NCBI RefSeq assembly: GCF_905220975.1 | Contig: NZ_CAJNBK010000016.1 | Coordinates: 88,491-152,490, forward strand | Direction of reading: 5' to 3' | DNA length: 64,000 nt | Origin: Paraburkholderia haematera | Lineage (GTDB): Bacteria > Pseudomonadota > Gammaproteobacteria > Burkholderiales > Burkholderiaceae | Shown: positions 17,498-25,814 of the stretch, piece after piece | Position numbering within the stretch: the stretch's first letter is position 1 | Layout: each line of letters starts with the position of its first letter | Translations under genes and position numbers: made by a program | The notes under the pieces: generated by a model | What the model was told of the DNA's origin: nothing | Database searches by the model: none | Seen by the model: only the letters and a program-made list of their open reading frames with translations

Positions 17498-18448
17498 ATG
17501 CAATTCGATGCCGAATTGCTGCTGCTCGCCATGGCGCCAGTCTTTCTCGCATGCATTGGCTGGGAGGCGTGGCACCTGCGGCGCACGCGCCCCGGCGCAC
17601 AGCTTTATAGCTGGCGCGACACGTTCTGCAACGCCGGGCTCGCGCTGATGCAGCAAGCCGCCGACAAGCTCGCGTGGCTTGCGATCATCCCCGTCTATGC
17701 TTTTTTCTACGATCACTATCGCGTCACCACGTGGCCGGCGACCTGGGTGTCGTTCGTCGTGCTGTTCGTCGCGCAAGATCTGCTCTATTACGGGTTTCAC
17801 CGCTGCAGCCATCGCGTGCGCTGGCTGTGGGCCGCGCATGTCGTGCATCACTCGTCGGAGCGGATGAATTTTTCGACTGCGTTTCGCCAGAGCCTGATGT
17901 ATCCGGTTGCCGGCATGTGGGTGTTCTGGATTCCGCTCGCCGTGCTCGGCTTTCCGCCGAAGCAGATCGTCGCCATCGTGCTGATCAACCTCGGCTTTCA
18001 GTTTTTCGTGCACACCCAGGCGATCGGCAAGCTCGGCTGGCTCGAATACGTGTTCAACACGCCTTCGATTCACCGCGTGCATCACGCGCGCAACGATCGC
18101 TACATCGACCGCAACTATGCCGGCGTGCTGGTGGTCTGGGATCGCCTGTTCGGCAGCTTTGTCGAGGAAGATCCGCACGACGCGCCGGTGTACGGCATCG
18201 TCGAACCACTCCACACCTATAACCCGCTGAAGGCGACGTTTCATGAATGGGGGTCGATGGCGGCCGATTTCGTGAGCGTGCGAGGCTGGCGCAACAAGTT
18301 GCGCGCGCTATTCGCGCCGCCCGCGTGGGCCACCGATTTTCATGCGCGCCGCGCCGCCGGTACGAATGCCCGAATCGCGGCATCCGGAGTCGATACGGGC
18401 ATTGAGGAAAACCATACGGCCGCGTTTCAAACACCGCGCAGGCCGTAG
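17498..18448 (+). CDS. Sterol desaturase/fatty acid hydroxylase-family membrane protein
   Basis: This 316-residue protein has four to five membrane segments and the histidine clusters of the di-iron hydroxylase superfamily: HRCSH, HVVHHS and HRVHHAR. It therefore probably carries out an oxygen-dependent hydroxylation or desaturation of a lipid. A strong ribosome-binding site (GGAGGA) sits 7 nt before the ATG. The C-terminal 40 residues are basic and outside the domain. It lies about 195 bp after dacB and may be in the same transcript. Confidence 0.88.
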   Translation: MQFDAELLLLAMAPVFLACIGWEAWHLRRTRPGAQLYSWRDTFCNAGLALMQQAADKLAWLAIIPVYAFFYDHYRVTTWPATWVSFVVLFVAQDLLYYGFHRCSHRVRWLWAAHVVHHSSERMNFSTAFRQSLMYPVAGMWVFWIPLAVLGFPPKQIVAIVLINLGFQFFVHTQAIGKLGWLEYVFNTPSIHRVHHARNDRYIDRNYAGVLVVWDRLFGSFVEEDPHDAPVYGIVEPLHTYNPLKATFHEWGSMAADFVSVRGWRNKLRALFAPPAWATDFHARRAAGTNARIAASGVDTGIEENHTAAFQTPRRP

Positions 18449-18542
18449 AAGATTCTGTAAGCTGTCGTCACGCCGCCGACGCGGTGGGCGCTGCCTGCAA
18501 CACATGGCGCAAGGGCCACACATACGAGGAGATGCAGTCAAC

Positions 18543-19790
18543 ATGAATCAAACAACATCGAAGAAGCGCAATTTCATCCGCGTCACGCAGATCGCCGTTG
18601 CCAGTGCCGCGTTTGCGCTGCTCGCGGCTTGCGGCGGCGGCAGCGATAACAACTCGAGCAGCAGCACGCCGGCGGGCGGCGTGAAATTGCAGGTCGTGTC
18701 GTTCGGCGACAGCCTCTCGGACGTCGGCACGTATTCGCCGGTGATCCAGTCGAGCTTCGGCGGTGGCCGCTTCACGACCAACCCGGGCGAAGTGTGGACC
18801 CAGAAGGTTGCGGAGTACTACGGCGGCACGTTGAGCGCCGCGTATCTGGGCGGCTTCGGTCAACCGCTGGTTGCAACGGGCGGATTTGGCTACGCGCAAG
18901 GCGGCTCGGACGTCGTCAACGCCCAGGGCGAAGGTTGGGCACCGAACAACGCGGCGGCTACGACTGTGCCGGTGGTGACCCAGGTGGCAAACTACCTGGG
19001 CGCGCATACGAGCTTCAACGCGAACCAGCTCGTGCTGGTGAACGGCGGCGCGAACGATATCTTCCAGTTCGCGGGGACCACCGCCAATTTGACGGCGCTC
19101 GCCACCGCGCTACAGACGCAATACCCGCTGCTCGTGCAGGCCGGCACACTGCCGAACACGCCGGCCGGCCAGGTACAGTTCATCGCCGGCTACCTGCAGA
19201 AACTGGCCAACCCCCAGATCGCGACGGCCGCCGTCCAGCTCGCCGCGCAAGTCCAGACCATGGTCAACTCGGGTGCGACCCACGTGGTGATCTCGACGGT
19301 GCCGGACATCGGCAATACGCCGCAAGGCGTCGAAGCCAACGCAGCCTCACCTGGCGCGGCTGCGCTGCTGACGGGGATTACCGCGGCGTACAACGGTATG
19401 CTGGTTCAGAGCTTGACGTCCCTCGGCCTGCTGGGTACGGGCAAGGTCATTGTGGTCGATGCGTTCACGTGGCTGGACACCCAGTTGCCGAACTACCAGG
19501 CGCTGGGCTTCACGGTGTCCAACACTGGCACGGCGTGTAACCTGGCGTCGATGGTCGCCAACGCAACTGCTTACGCCACCGCCAATCCGAGCGCAACGAA
19601 CGGGTTGACCCCGGCCCAGTACGGCTCCCAGTTCGGTTCGTCGCTGTTCTGCTCGCCGCAGACTTACACGGTGGCTGGCGCTGACCAGACTTACATGTTC
19701 GCGGACCTGGTCCACCCGAGCTCGCACTTGCACGCCTTGTTCGCGCAATTTGTTCAGCAGCAGATCGCTGCGACGGGTTTGGGGAAATAA
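18543..19790 (+). CDS. GDSL/SGNH-family lipase or esterase, lipoprotein
   Basis: This 415-residue protein has a lipoprotein signal with LLAACGGG and a Ser/Asn-rich linker. The SGNH blocks follow: VVSFGDSLSDVGTYS (catalytic Ser), the glycine block, LVNGGANDIFQF and the C-terminal DLVHPSSHLHALFAQ (Asp-His). It is probably exposed in the periplasm or on the outer membrane and hydrolyses ester bonds. The ATG at 18543 has AGGAG upstream; the longer in-frame start at 18342 would overlap the desaturase gene and hide the signal peptide. Confidence 0.9.
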   Translation: MNQTTSKKRNFIRVTQIAVASAAFALLAACGGGSDNNSSSSTPAGGVKLQVVSFGDSLSDVGTYSPVIQSSFGGGRFTTNPGEVWTQKVAEYYGGTLSAAYLGGFGQPLVATGGFGYAQGGSDVVNAQGEGWAPNNAAATTVPVVTQVANYLGAHTSFNANQLVLVNGGANDIFQFAGTTANLTALATALQTQYPLLVQAGTLPNTPAGQVQFIAGYLQKLANPQIATAAVQLAAQVQTMVNSGATHVVISTVPDIGNTPQGVEANAASPGAAALLTGITAAYNGMLVQSLTSLGLLGTGKVIVVDAFTWLDTQLPNYQALGFTVSNTGTACNLASMVANATAYATANPSATNGLTPAQYGSQFGSSLFCSPQTYTVAGADQTYMFADLVHPSSHLHALFAQFVQQQIAATGLGK

Positions 19791-19832
19791 GGTTGGGGAT
19801 GCCGCTTGGCGGTGACTGATTGCGTGTTCTGC

Positions 19833-19870
19833 GAACGCCTGGCTTGTTGGTTGAGTCGGGCGTTTTTTTT
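19833..19870 (+). terminator. Possible terminator after the GDSL gene
   Basis: An imperfect hairpin (AACGCCTGGCTTG paired with TTGAGTCGGGCGTT) is followed by eight T residues at 19863-19870, about 45 bp after the stop codon. Confidence 0.6.
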
Positions 19871-19964
19871 ATTGCCTTCGCGGTGCTTGGTTGTGGGCCT
19901 GTGGTGGTGGCCTTTCCTTGCTTTGTTAGTGGTTTATTAGCGTTGCCCCTGTGCGGGGCGGGCA

Positions 19965-19999
19965 CCTACTTTTCTTTGCCTGCCGCAAAGAAAAGTAGG
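19965..19999. repeat. 15-bp-stem hairpin in the left arm
   Basis: A perfect 15-bp stem, CCTACTTTTCTTTGC (19965-19979) and its complement (19985-19999), encloses a 5-nt loop. It is AT-rich compared with its surroundings. Confidence 0.85.
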
Positions 20000-20441
20000 C
20001 AAAAGAAAGCGGCTCAAACCGCTAATTCTTAAGCGGGTCCCCCGGCTTGGAGGAGGCAGTGGTGCATCTGGAATCCGGGCCCTCGCACACTCCGCGTTAG
20101 TGACTAAGGGCTCATTAGCTCCCACTCCGCACTGCGTGCGTCGCGGATGGGTCTGCGTGGGAAACCAGGGGCTTCGGGCCTGCTCGGTGGGAGCCATCGG
20201 CTTCGCCTCGGCGTCTCGTACTGCGCTCTATCGAGGCGGTGAGCTATGCGCCGAGTGGACGGCGGCAAGAGAACGCACGAATGTTTTAGTGAAGTACGTT
20301 TCGGCGCGCGCAGCGCCGCCGGAAGTATGACTGCCTTGTCACCAGGGCCGAATGTGCGAGAACACAGATTCCAGATGCACCACTACCGCGGCTGCGCGGG
20401 GGACCCGCTTAAGAATTAGCGGTGTGAGCCGCTTTCTTTTG

Positions 20442-20476
20442 CCTACTTTTCTTTGCGGCAGGCAAAGAAAAGTAGG
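20442..20476. repeat. 15-bp-stem hairpin in the right arm
   Basis: The same 15-bp stem as at 19965-19999 appears again at 20442-20456 and 20462-20476, in inverted order. Confidence 0.85.
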
Positions 20477-20579
20477 TGCCGCCCCGCACAGGGGCAACGC
20501 TAATAGACCACGAACAAAGCAAGGAAAGGCCACCGCCGCAGGCATACAAAAAAAGCACCACTACAAGGCAAAAACCCCA

Positions 20580-21629
20580 TCAAGCCTGCGCTTCAAAAGC
20601 AGCCGCCGCACGCCCTAACCGATCATTAACAGCAATCCACTCAATCGTGTCCGGCAACTTCTCAATAAGAATCCGACTCACATCCGCGCGATCCAGCGCC
20701 CTTAGCAGGCCATACAACTCACGCGCATACACATGCGGATCTTCAGGCGCCGCAATAAAATGCACACCCTCGGCATGCGCCCATTCACCCGCGCGAGAAG
20801 CCCGCGCCACCAAAGCAACACGCTCATCCACCCGGCGCGCCGCGAGCACACTCCGCAACGCATCAAAAGGCAGCAAAGCCAGCGGCGTTCGCGGCGCATA
20901 GTGCGCCTTCAACGTACCCGAGGCGCGCGGAGCCGTCGCATCCGAACCGTCGGCCAAACGTGGCGCCTCGCCGAGCACATCGGCGATATCCTGCGGCGTG
21001 ACCCGCCCCGGCCTCAACAGCGCCGGAAACCCACGCGACAAATCCAGAATGGTCGATTCAATCCCGACGTCCGATGCGCCACCGTCCAGCACATGAATCG
21101 CGCTGCCAAACTCATCGCGCACATGCTGCGCCGTCGTCGGGCTCACATGTCCAAAACGATTCGCCGACGGCGCAGCCACGCCGCCATGTCCACCGCGCAA
21201 CGCGCTGAACGCTTCCAGCAAAGCCTGGGCAACCGGATGTGACGGGCAGCGCAAACCCACCGAATCCTGTCCACCGCTCACCGCTGCGTCAATTCGCGCG
21301 GCACGCTTCAGGATCAGCGTGAGCGGCCCCGGCCAGAACGCATCGATCAGGCGCTGCGCCTCAGCCGGCAAATATTCGACCCAATAGTTCGGATCGCCCT
21401 GCGGCGCCAGATGCACGATCACCGGATGGTTCGCCGGCCTTCCCTTCGCCGCATAAATACGCGCGACCGCGTCCGGACTTTCGGCGTCGCCGCCGAGTCC
21501 GTAGACAGTCTCCGTGGGGAACGCAACCAGACCGCCCGCATCGAGCAGCGCGGCCGCGTGCTCGATCTGCGCAGCGCTCACAGGCAAGGCGCTCGCGGCG
21601 CCTTGGGCGGGTTTCTGTTGATCCGGCAT
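20580..21629 (-). CDS. tsaC: L-threonylcarbamoyladenylate synthase (Sua5 type)
   Basis: This 349-residue protein has the YrdC/Sua5 core (PTETVYGLGGDAESPDAV, KGRPANHPVIVHLA, APSANRFGHVSPT) over about residues 20-220 and a C-terminal Sua5 domain. It is therefore the long Sua5 form and not the short TsaC. It makes threonylcarbamoyl-AMP for the t6A modification of ANN-reading tRNAs. The start at 21629 lies 10 bp after the purK stop, so it is probably translated from the pur transcript. Its stop lies about 40 bp from the inverted-repeat element. Confidence 0.92.
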   Translation of the reverse strand: MPDQQKPAQGAASALPVSAAQIEHAAALLDAGGLVAFPTETVYGLGGDAESPDAVARIYAAKGRPANHPVIVHLAPQGDPNYWVEYLPAEAQRLIDAFWPGPLTLILKRAARIDAAVSGGQDSVGLRCPSHPVAQALLEAFSALRGGHGGVAAPSANRFGHVSPTTAQHVRDEFGSAIHVLDGGASDVGIESTILDLSRGFPALLRPGRVTPQDIADVLGEAPRLADGSDATAPRASGTLKAHYAPRTPLALLPFDALRSVLAARRVDERVALVARASRAGEWAHAEGVHFIAAPEDPHVYARELYGLLRALDRADVSRILIEKLPDTIEWIAVNDRLGRAAAAFEAQA

Positions 21630-21639
21630 GGTACTCGCG

Positions 21640-22836
21640 TCAGCTCGTGATGATATGCAGGAGCCGCGCGCAATCGCGCGCCGCCGTGCGGGCTTCTTCG
21701 AGCGTCGCGGCCGTGAAGTTCACGTGACCCATCTTGCGTCCACAACGTGCTTCTTCCTTGCCGTACAGATGCAAACGCGCCGCCGGCATCGCGGCGACCT
21801 CGTGCCACGGCGGCGTAACCGCCGCGCCCTTCGGGCCGTCCGGAAACCAGACGTCGCCAAGAATGTTCAGCATCGCCACCGGCGAATGCTGGCGCGTGTC
21901 GCCGAGCGGCATGCCGGTCATTGCGCGGACCTGCTGTTCGAACTGGCTGGTCGCGCAGGCGTCGACGGTGTAGTGGCCGGAGTTGTGGGGACGCGGCGCC
22001 ATTTCGTTGGCGACGAGCGAACCGTCTTCGAGAATGAAGAACTCGACGCACAGCACGCCAACATAGCCGAGCTTGTCCGCGATTTGCAGCGCGGCCTGCT
22101 GCGCCTGCTGGACCAGCGAGGGGCTCGCATCCGGCGCGGGCACGATGGTGTGCGACAGCACGCCGTCGCGATGCGTGTTCTGTGCCAGCGAATACACCGC
22201 CGACGCACCGCTCGCCGCGCGCGCAATCAGCGCGGAGACTTCGAACTTCAGCGGCAAACGCTTTTCAAGCACGCACGGAACGCCTGCCAGCGATGCATGC
22301 GCCTCGCGCACCTCCTCGGCATTGCGCACGCGAATCTGGCCTTTGCCGTCATAGCCCATGCGCGCCGTCTTGAGAATGCCCGGCAGCACGGCTTCGAGCT
22401 TCGCGTCGTCGATCGCGGCCAGCGCGTCCGACGACTCGATCACCACATGCGGCGCCACCGCCACACCCGACGACGCGATAAAACGCTTCTCGGCAATCCG
22501 GTCCTGAGCGACGGCGACACAACGGCCCGCCGGGCTCACGAAGGTGGTCCTCGCAAGAAAATCGAGGCTCGCGGCCGGCACGTTTTCGAATTCGGTCGAC
22601 ACCGCCGCGCACAGCCGCGCGAGTTCGGTGAGCGACGCTTCGTCGTCGTAAGCTGCACGGATATGCCGATCGGCAACCGCGCCCGCCGGACTGGTTTCGT
22701 CCGGATCGAGCACGGCGACGCGATAGCCCATTGCTTGAGCGGCAAAACAGAACATGCGGCCGAGCTGGCCGCCACCGACCATGCCAAGCCATGCGCCGGG
22801 CAGAATCGGTGAAACCGGGGTGTTGTCTGGGTTCAT
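21640..22836 (-). CDS. purK: 5-(carboxyamino)imidazole ribonucleotide synthase
   Basis: This 398-residue ATP-grasp enzyme begins with the glycine-rich LGMVGGGQLGRMFCFAAQAMG and has the ATP-grasp blocks and NEMAPRPHNSGHYTVDAC typical of PurK. It carboxylates AIR to N5-CAIR using ATP and bicarbonate in purine synthesis. It lies between purE and tsaC on one strand; the next enzyme, PurE, is encoded directly upstream. Confidence 0.95.
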   Translation of the reverse strand: MNPDNTPVSPILPGAWLGMVGGGQLGRMFCFAAQAMGYRVAVLDPDETSPAGAVADRHIRAAYDDEASLTELARLCAAVSTEFENVPAASLDFLARTTFVSPAGRCVAVAQDRIAEKRFIASSGVAVAPHVVIESSDALAAIDDAKLEAVLPGILKTARMGYDGKGQIRVRNAEEVREAHASLAGVPCVLEKRLPLKFEVSALIARAASGASAVYSLAQNTHRDGVLSHTIVPAPDASPSLVQQAQQAALQIADKLGYVGVLCVEFFILEDGSLVANEMAPRPHNSGHYTVDACATSQFEQQVRAMTGMPLGDTRQHSPVAMLNILGDVWFPDGPKGAAVTPPWHEVAAMPAARLHLYGKEEARCGRKMGHVNFTAATLEEARTAARDCARLLHIITS

Positions 22837-22941
22837 CTTGTGTGGTCGGTCACGGCCGGATGCGCATGCAAAACGTGCAATAGCAGCACCCGGCCGGGGT
22901 TCAGACAGTGGGAGACATCTAAAAGCAGTCAGCCTCAGCGC

Positions 22942-23460
22942 TTATAGCGCCGGCAGCACCATTGCGTGGGCCGCTTCGTTCTGGCGTACGCGGAATGCAG
23001 CCAGTTTTTCCGCATACTCGGCGCTCGTGCCGCTCAGAATCGACACCGCGAACAACGCCGCATTCGCCGCGCCCGCTTCGCCGATTGCAAACGTGGCGAC
23101 CGGCACGCCCTTGGGCATCTGCACGATCGAATGCAACGAATCGACGCCCTTCAGATACTTGCTCGCCACCGGCACGCCGAGTACCGGCACCGTGGTCTTG
23201 GCGGCCAGCATGCCCGGCAGATGCGCCGCGCCGCCCGCACCCGCGATGATCGCGCGAATGCCGCGCTCACGCGCGCTTTCAGCATAGGCGAACATTTCGT
23301 CGGGCATGCGGTGCGCGGACACGACCTTCGCTTCGTAGGGAACGCCGAATTCCTGCAGAATCGCGACGGCGTTCTTCATCACATCCCAATCGGAACTGGA
23401 CCCCATCAACACGCCGACAACCGGCGCGCCATGCGTATGGGCAGTCTGGACTTCACTCAT
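22942..23460 (-). CDS. purE: N5-carboxyaminoimidazole ribonucleotide mutase
   Basis: This 172-residue class I PurE has the signature VGVLMGSSSDWDVM, the SAHRMPD motif and the GAGGAAHLPGM loop. It converts N5-CAIR to CAIR, the reaction after PurK. The gap to purK is 105 bp and to purC 36 bp, all on the minus strand. Confidence 0.95.
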   Translation of the reverse strand: MSEVQTAHTHGAPVVGVLMGSSSDWDVMKNAVAILQEFGVPYEAKVVSAHRMPDEMFAYAESARERGIRAIIAGAGGAAHLPGMLAAKTTVPVLGVPVASKYLKGVDSLHSIVQMPKGVPVATFAIGEAGAANAALFAVSILSGTSAEYAEKLAAFRVRQNEAAHAMVLPAL

Positions 23461-23496
23461 CTTACGGCTTCCTTGTGTCTCGAGCGGCGCTAACCG

Positions 23497-24390
23497 TTAG
23501 TCAGCGAGCTTCTGTCCGGTCAGGCGTTCGAGCGCTTCCTGGTACTTCTCGCCCGTCTTCGTGACCACGTCGTCCGGCAGCTTCGGTGCAGGCGGCTCTT
23601 TCTTCCACGGCTGGGTTTCGAGCCAGTCGCGCACGAACTGTTTGTCGAACGAAGGCGGGTTGGTGCCGACCTGATACTGGTCAGCCGGCCAGAAGCGCGA
23701 CGAGTCGGCGGTCAGCGCCTCGTCCATCAGATAGAGCTGACCGTGGTTGTCCAGGCCGAATTCGAACTTGGTATCCGCGATGATGATGCCGCGCGTCGCA
23801 GCATAGTCAGCCGCTTCCTTGTACAGCTTGATCGAGATGTCGCGGATCGTGGCCGACAGTTCGGTGCCGATGCGGCGTTCCATCTCGTTGTACGTGATGT
23901 TTTCGTCGTGGTGGCCCATTTCGGCCTTGGCTGCCGGCGTGAAAATCGGCTCAGGCAGCTTTTGCGCGTTTTGCAGGCCCGGCGGCAGTTCCACGCCGCA
24001 CACCGAACCGGTTGCCTGGTAGTCTTTCCAGCCACTGCCGGCCAGATAGCCGCGCACCACTGCTTCGACGAGGATCGGCTCGAGGCGCTTCACCACCACC
24101 GCGCGGCCCTTGACCTGTTCGACTTCGTCAGCCGCCACCACGGATTCGGGCGCCACGCCCGTGAGGTGATTCGGCACCACGTGCTTGAGTTTCTCGAACC
24201 AGAAGTTCGCCATTTCGTTGAGCACGCGGCCCTTATTCGGAATCGGCTCGCCCATGATGACGTCGAACGCCGACAAACGGTCGGTCGTGACGATCAGCAA
24301 CTGGTCGTTGCCCACCGCATAGTTGTCGCGGACTTTACCGCGGCCGAGCAGCGGCAGCGAGTGGAGCGTGGATTCGTAAAGGGTAGACAT
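23497..24390 (-). CDS. purC: Phosphoribosylaminoimidazole-succinocarboxamide synthase
   Basis: This 297-residue protein of the longer PurC form has LLGRGKVRDNYAVG at the start, the central YLAGSGWKDYQ and the DTKFEFGLD block. It joins aspartate to CAIR using ATP to make SAICAR, directly after PurE in the pathway. It heads the purC-purE-purK-tsaC set. Confidence 0.95.
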   Translation of the reverse strand: MSTLYESTLHSLPLLGRGKVRDNYAVGNDQLLIVTTDRLSAFDVIMGEPIPNKGRVLNEMANFWFEKLKHVVPNHLTGVAPESVVAADEVEQVKGRAVVVKRLEPILVEAVVRGYLAGSGWKDYQATGSVCGVELPPGLQNAQKLPEPIFTPAAKAEMGHHDENITYNEMERRIGTELSATIRDISIKLYKEAADYAATRGIIIADTKFEFGLDNHGQLYLMDEALTADSSRFWPADQYQVGTNPPSFDKQFVRDWLETQPWKKEPPAPKLPDDVVTKTGEKYQEALERLTGQKLAD

Positions 24391-24443
24391 CGTCGTGGTT
24401 CGCTAAAAGTGGGGCAAAAAGTGTGACCGGAACAAAAGGGAAA

Positions 24444-24473
24444 CGCCGTTCCCCGGATGATGCGGGAACGGCG
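24444..24473 (-). terminator. Possible terminator after fba
   Basis: A 10-bp stem, CGCCGTTCCC/GGGAACGGCG, has a 10-nt loop. On the minus strand TTTCCCTTTTG follows. It lies between the fba stop and the purC start. Confidence 0.5.
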
Positions 24474-24522
24474 ATCGAACGACAACCTGGCCAATCAGCC
24501 AGGCGTAGAGCCTGCTTATAGC

Positions 24523-25587
24523 TTAGCGGACGACTTGCGCGAGGTCGCCCGATTTGTACTTCTCCGCGATTTTATCAAGCGAAACCGGCTTGATCTTGCC
24601 AGCCTGGCCTTCGCAGCCGAATTGCGTGAAGCGCTCGAGACAGATCTTCATCGCGGCTTCGCGCGCCGGCTTCAGGTAATCGCGCGGATCGAACTTGCCC
24701 GGATTGGTCGCCATGTAGCGGCGGATCGCACCGGTGATCGCCAGACGCAGGTCGGTGTCGATATTGACCTTGCGCACGCCGTTCCTGATGCCTTCCTGGA
24801 TTTCTTCGACCGGCACGCCATAGGTTTCCTTCATGTCGCCGCCGAATTCGCGAATTTCCGCGAGCAGTTCCTGCGGCACCGACGACGAACCGTGCATCAC
24901 CAGGTGCGTGTTCGGAATGCGCTGGTGAATTTCCTTGATGCGCTGGATCGACAGAATGTCGCCCGTGGGCTTCTTGCTGAACTTGTACGCGCCGTGCGAC
25001 GTACCGATCGCGATCGCGAGCGCGTCGCATTGCGTGCGCTTGACGAAGTCGGCAGCCTGCTCCGGGTCGGTCAGCAGTTGTTCGCGGGTCATCGTACCTT
25101 CCGCGCCGTGACCGTCTTCCTTGTCGCCCTTCATGGTTTCCAGCGAACCGAGCACACCCAGTTCCGCTTCCACCGTGATGCCGATCGAGTGCGCCGCTTC
25201 AACGACCTTGCGCGAGACTTCGACATTGTATTCGTACGATGCGACCGTCTTGCCGTCGGCTTCGAGCGAACCGTCCATCATCACGCTGGTGAAACCGCTG
25301 CGGATCGCCGCCATACAGACCGCCGGCGATTGACCATGGTCCTGGTGCATCACAACCGGAATATGCGGGTACGACTCGACCGCGGCTTCGATCAGATGAC
25401 GCAGGAACGGCTCGCCCGCGTACTTACGCGCGCCGGCCGACGCTTGCATGATGACCGGGGCGTTGATCTTGTCGGCCGCGGCCATGATGGCCTGCACCTG
25501 CTCCAGATTGTTCACGTTGAATGCCGGAATGCCGTAACCGTTTTCGGCGGCATGGTCCAGCAGTTGACGCATTGATACGAGAGGCAT
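24523..25587 (-). CDS. fba: Class II fructose-bisphosphate aldolase
   Basis: This 354-residue protein begins MPLVSMRQLLDHAAENGYGIPAFN and has the zinc-binding and active-site segments VVMHQDHGQSP and LVMHGSSSVPQ of class II aldolases, in the long form often called the Calvin-cycle subtype. It splits or forms fructose-1,6-bisphosphate. The ATG at 25587 has AGGAG upstream, so the TTG-started longer frame is rejected. It lies downstream of pyk and pgk on the same strand, giving a glycolytic cluster. Confidence 0.94.
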   Translation of the reverse strand: MPLVSMRQLLDHAAENGYGIPAFNVNNLEQVQAIMAAADKINAPVIMQASAGARKYAGEPFLRHLIEAAVESYPHIPVVMHQDHGQSPAVCMAAIRSGFTSVMMDGSLEADGKTVASYEYNVEVSRKVVEAAHSIGITVEAELGVLGSLETMKGDKEDGHGAEGTMTREQLLTDPEQAADFVKRTQCDALAIAIGTSHGAYKFSKKPTGDILSIQRIKEIHQRIPNTHLVMHGSSSVPQELLAEIREFGGDMKETYGVPVEEIQEGIRNGVRKVNIDTDLRLAITGAIRRYMATNPGKFDPRDYLKPAREAAMKICLERFTQFGCEGQAGKIKPVSLDKIAEKYKSGDLAQVVR

Positions 25588-25814
25588 GCTTAACTCCTTA
25601 GATTGAAACGAATTCTGTGCTGTCGGCATCTTTTTTGACGATTTTATCGCGAAGCGAGCTTCATACCCTTTCACACGTTCCCTAAAGCGCGTTTCCCCGA
25701 CGCGCGATTGGAGTCTGTGCGCCGCCTCTCGCGGGGCATGAGAGCCTGCTTCGCTCTATCAAGCCTTTGTGCCGATCGAGCAGTCTCCGGCTTACGCCGG
25801 AGCGCTGATGCCAA

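Larger units (their letters stand above)
19903..20538. repeat. 636-bp inverted-repeat element with nested hairpins
   Basis: The two arms, 19903-20083 and 20354-20538, are inverted copies, nearly identical over the outer 134 bp and similar again near GTGGTGCATCTGGAAT. Each arm holds a perfect 15-bp stem, CCTACTTTTCTTTGC, with a 5-nt loop. The 270-bp centre has no recognisable gene. Short ORFs here follow the repeat, not a protein. It occupies most of the 789-bp gap between the GDSL gene and tsaC and looks like a non-coding dispersed element. Confidence 0.8.

Noticed and set aside
18342..18542. Upstream extension of the GDSL lipoprotein gene
   Set aside because: It overlaps the desaturase gene and would bury the lipoprotein signal; AGGAG supports the ATG at 18543.
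19965..20476. Hairpins considered as a CRISPR array or integron attC site
   Set aside because: Only two copies exist, in inverted order, with no regular spacers and no cas or integrase genes.
20100..20618. Short open frames in the inverted-repeat element
   Set aside because: Both arms give related frames in opposite directions, so they follow the DNA repeat; no ribosome-binding site or family was seen.
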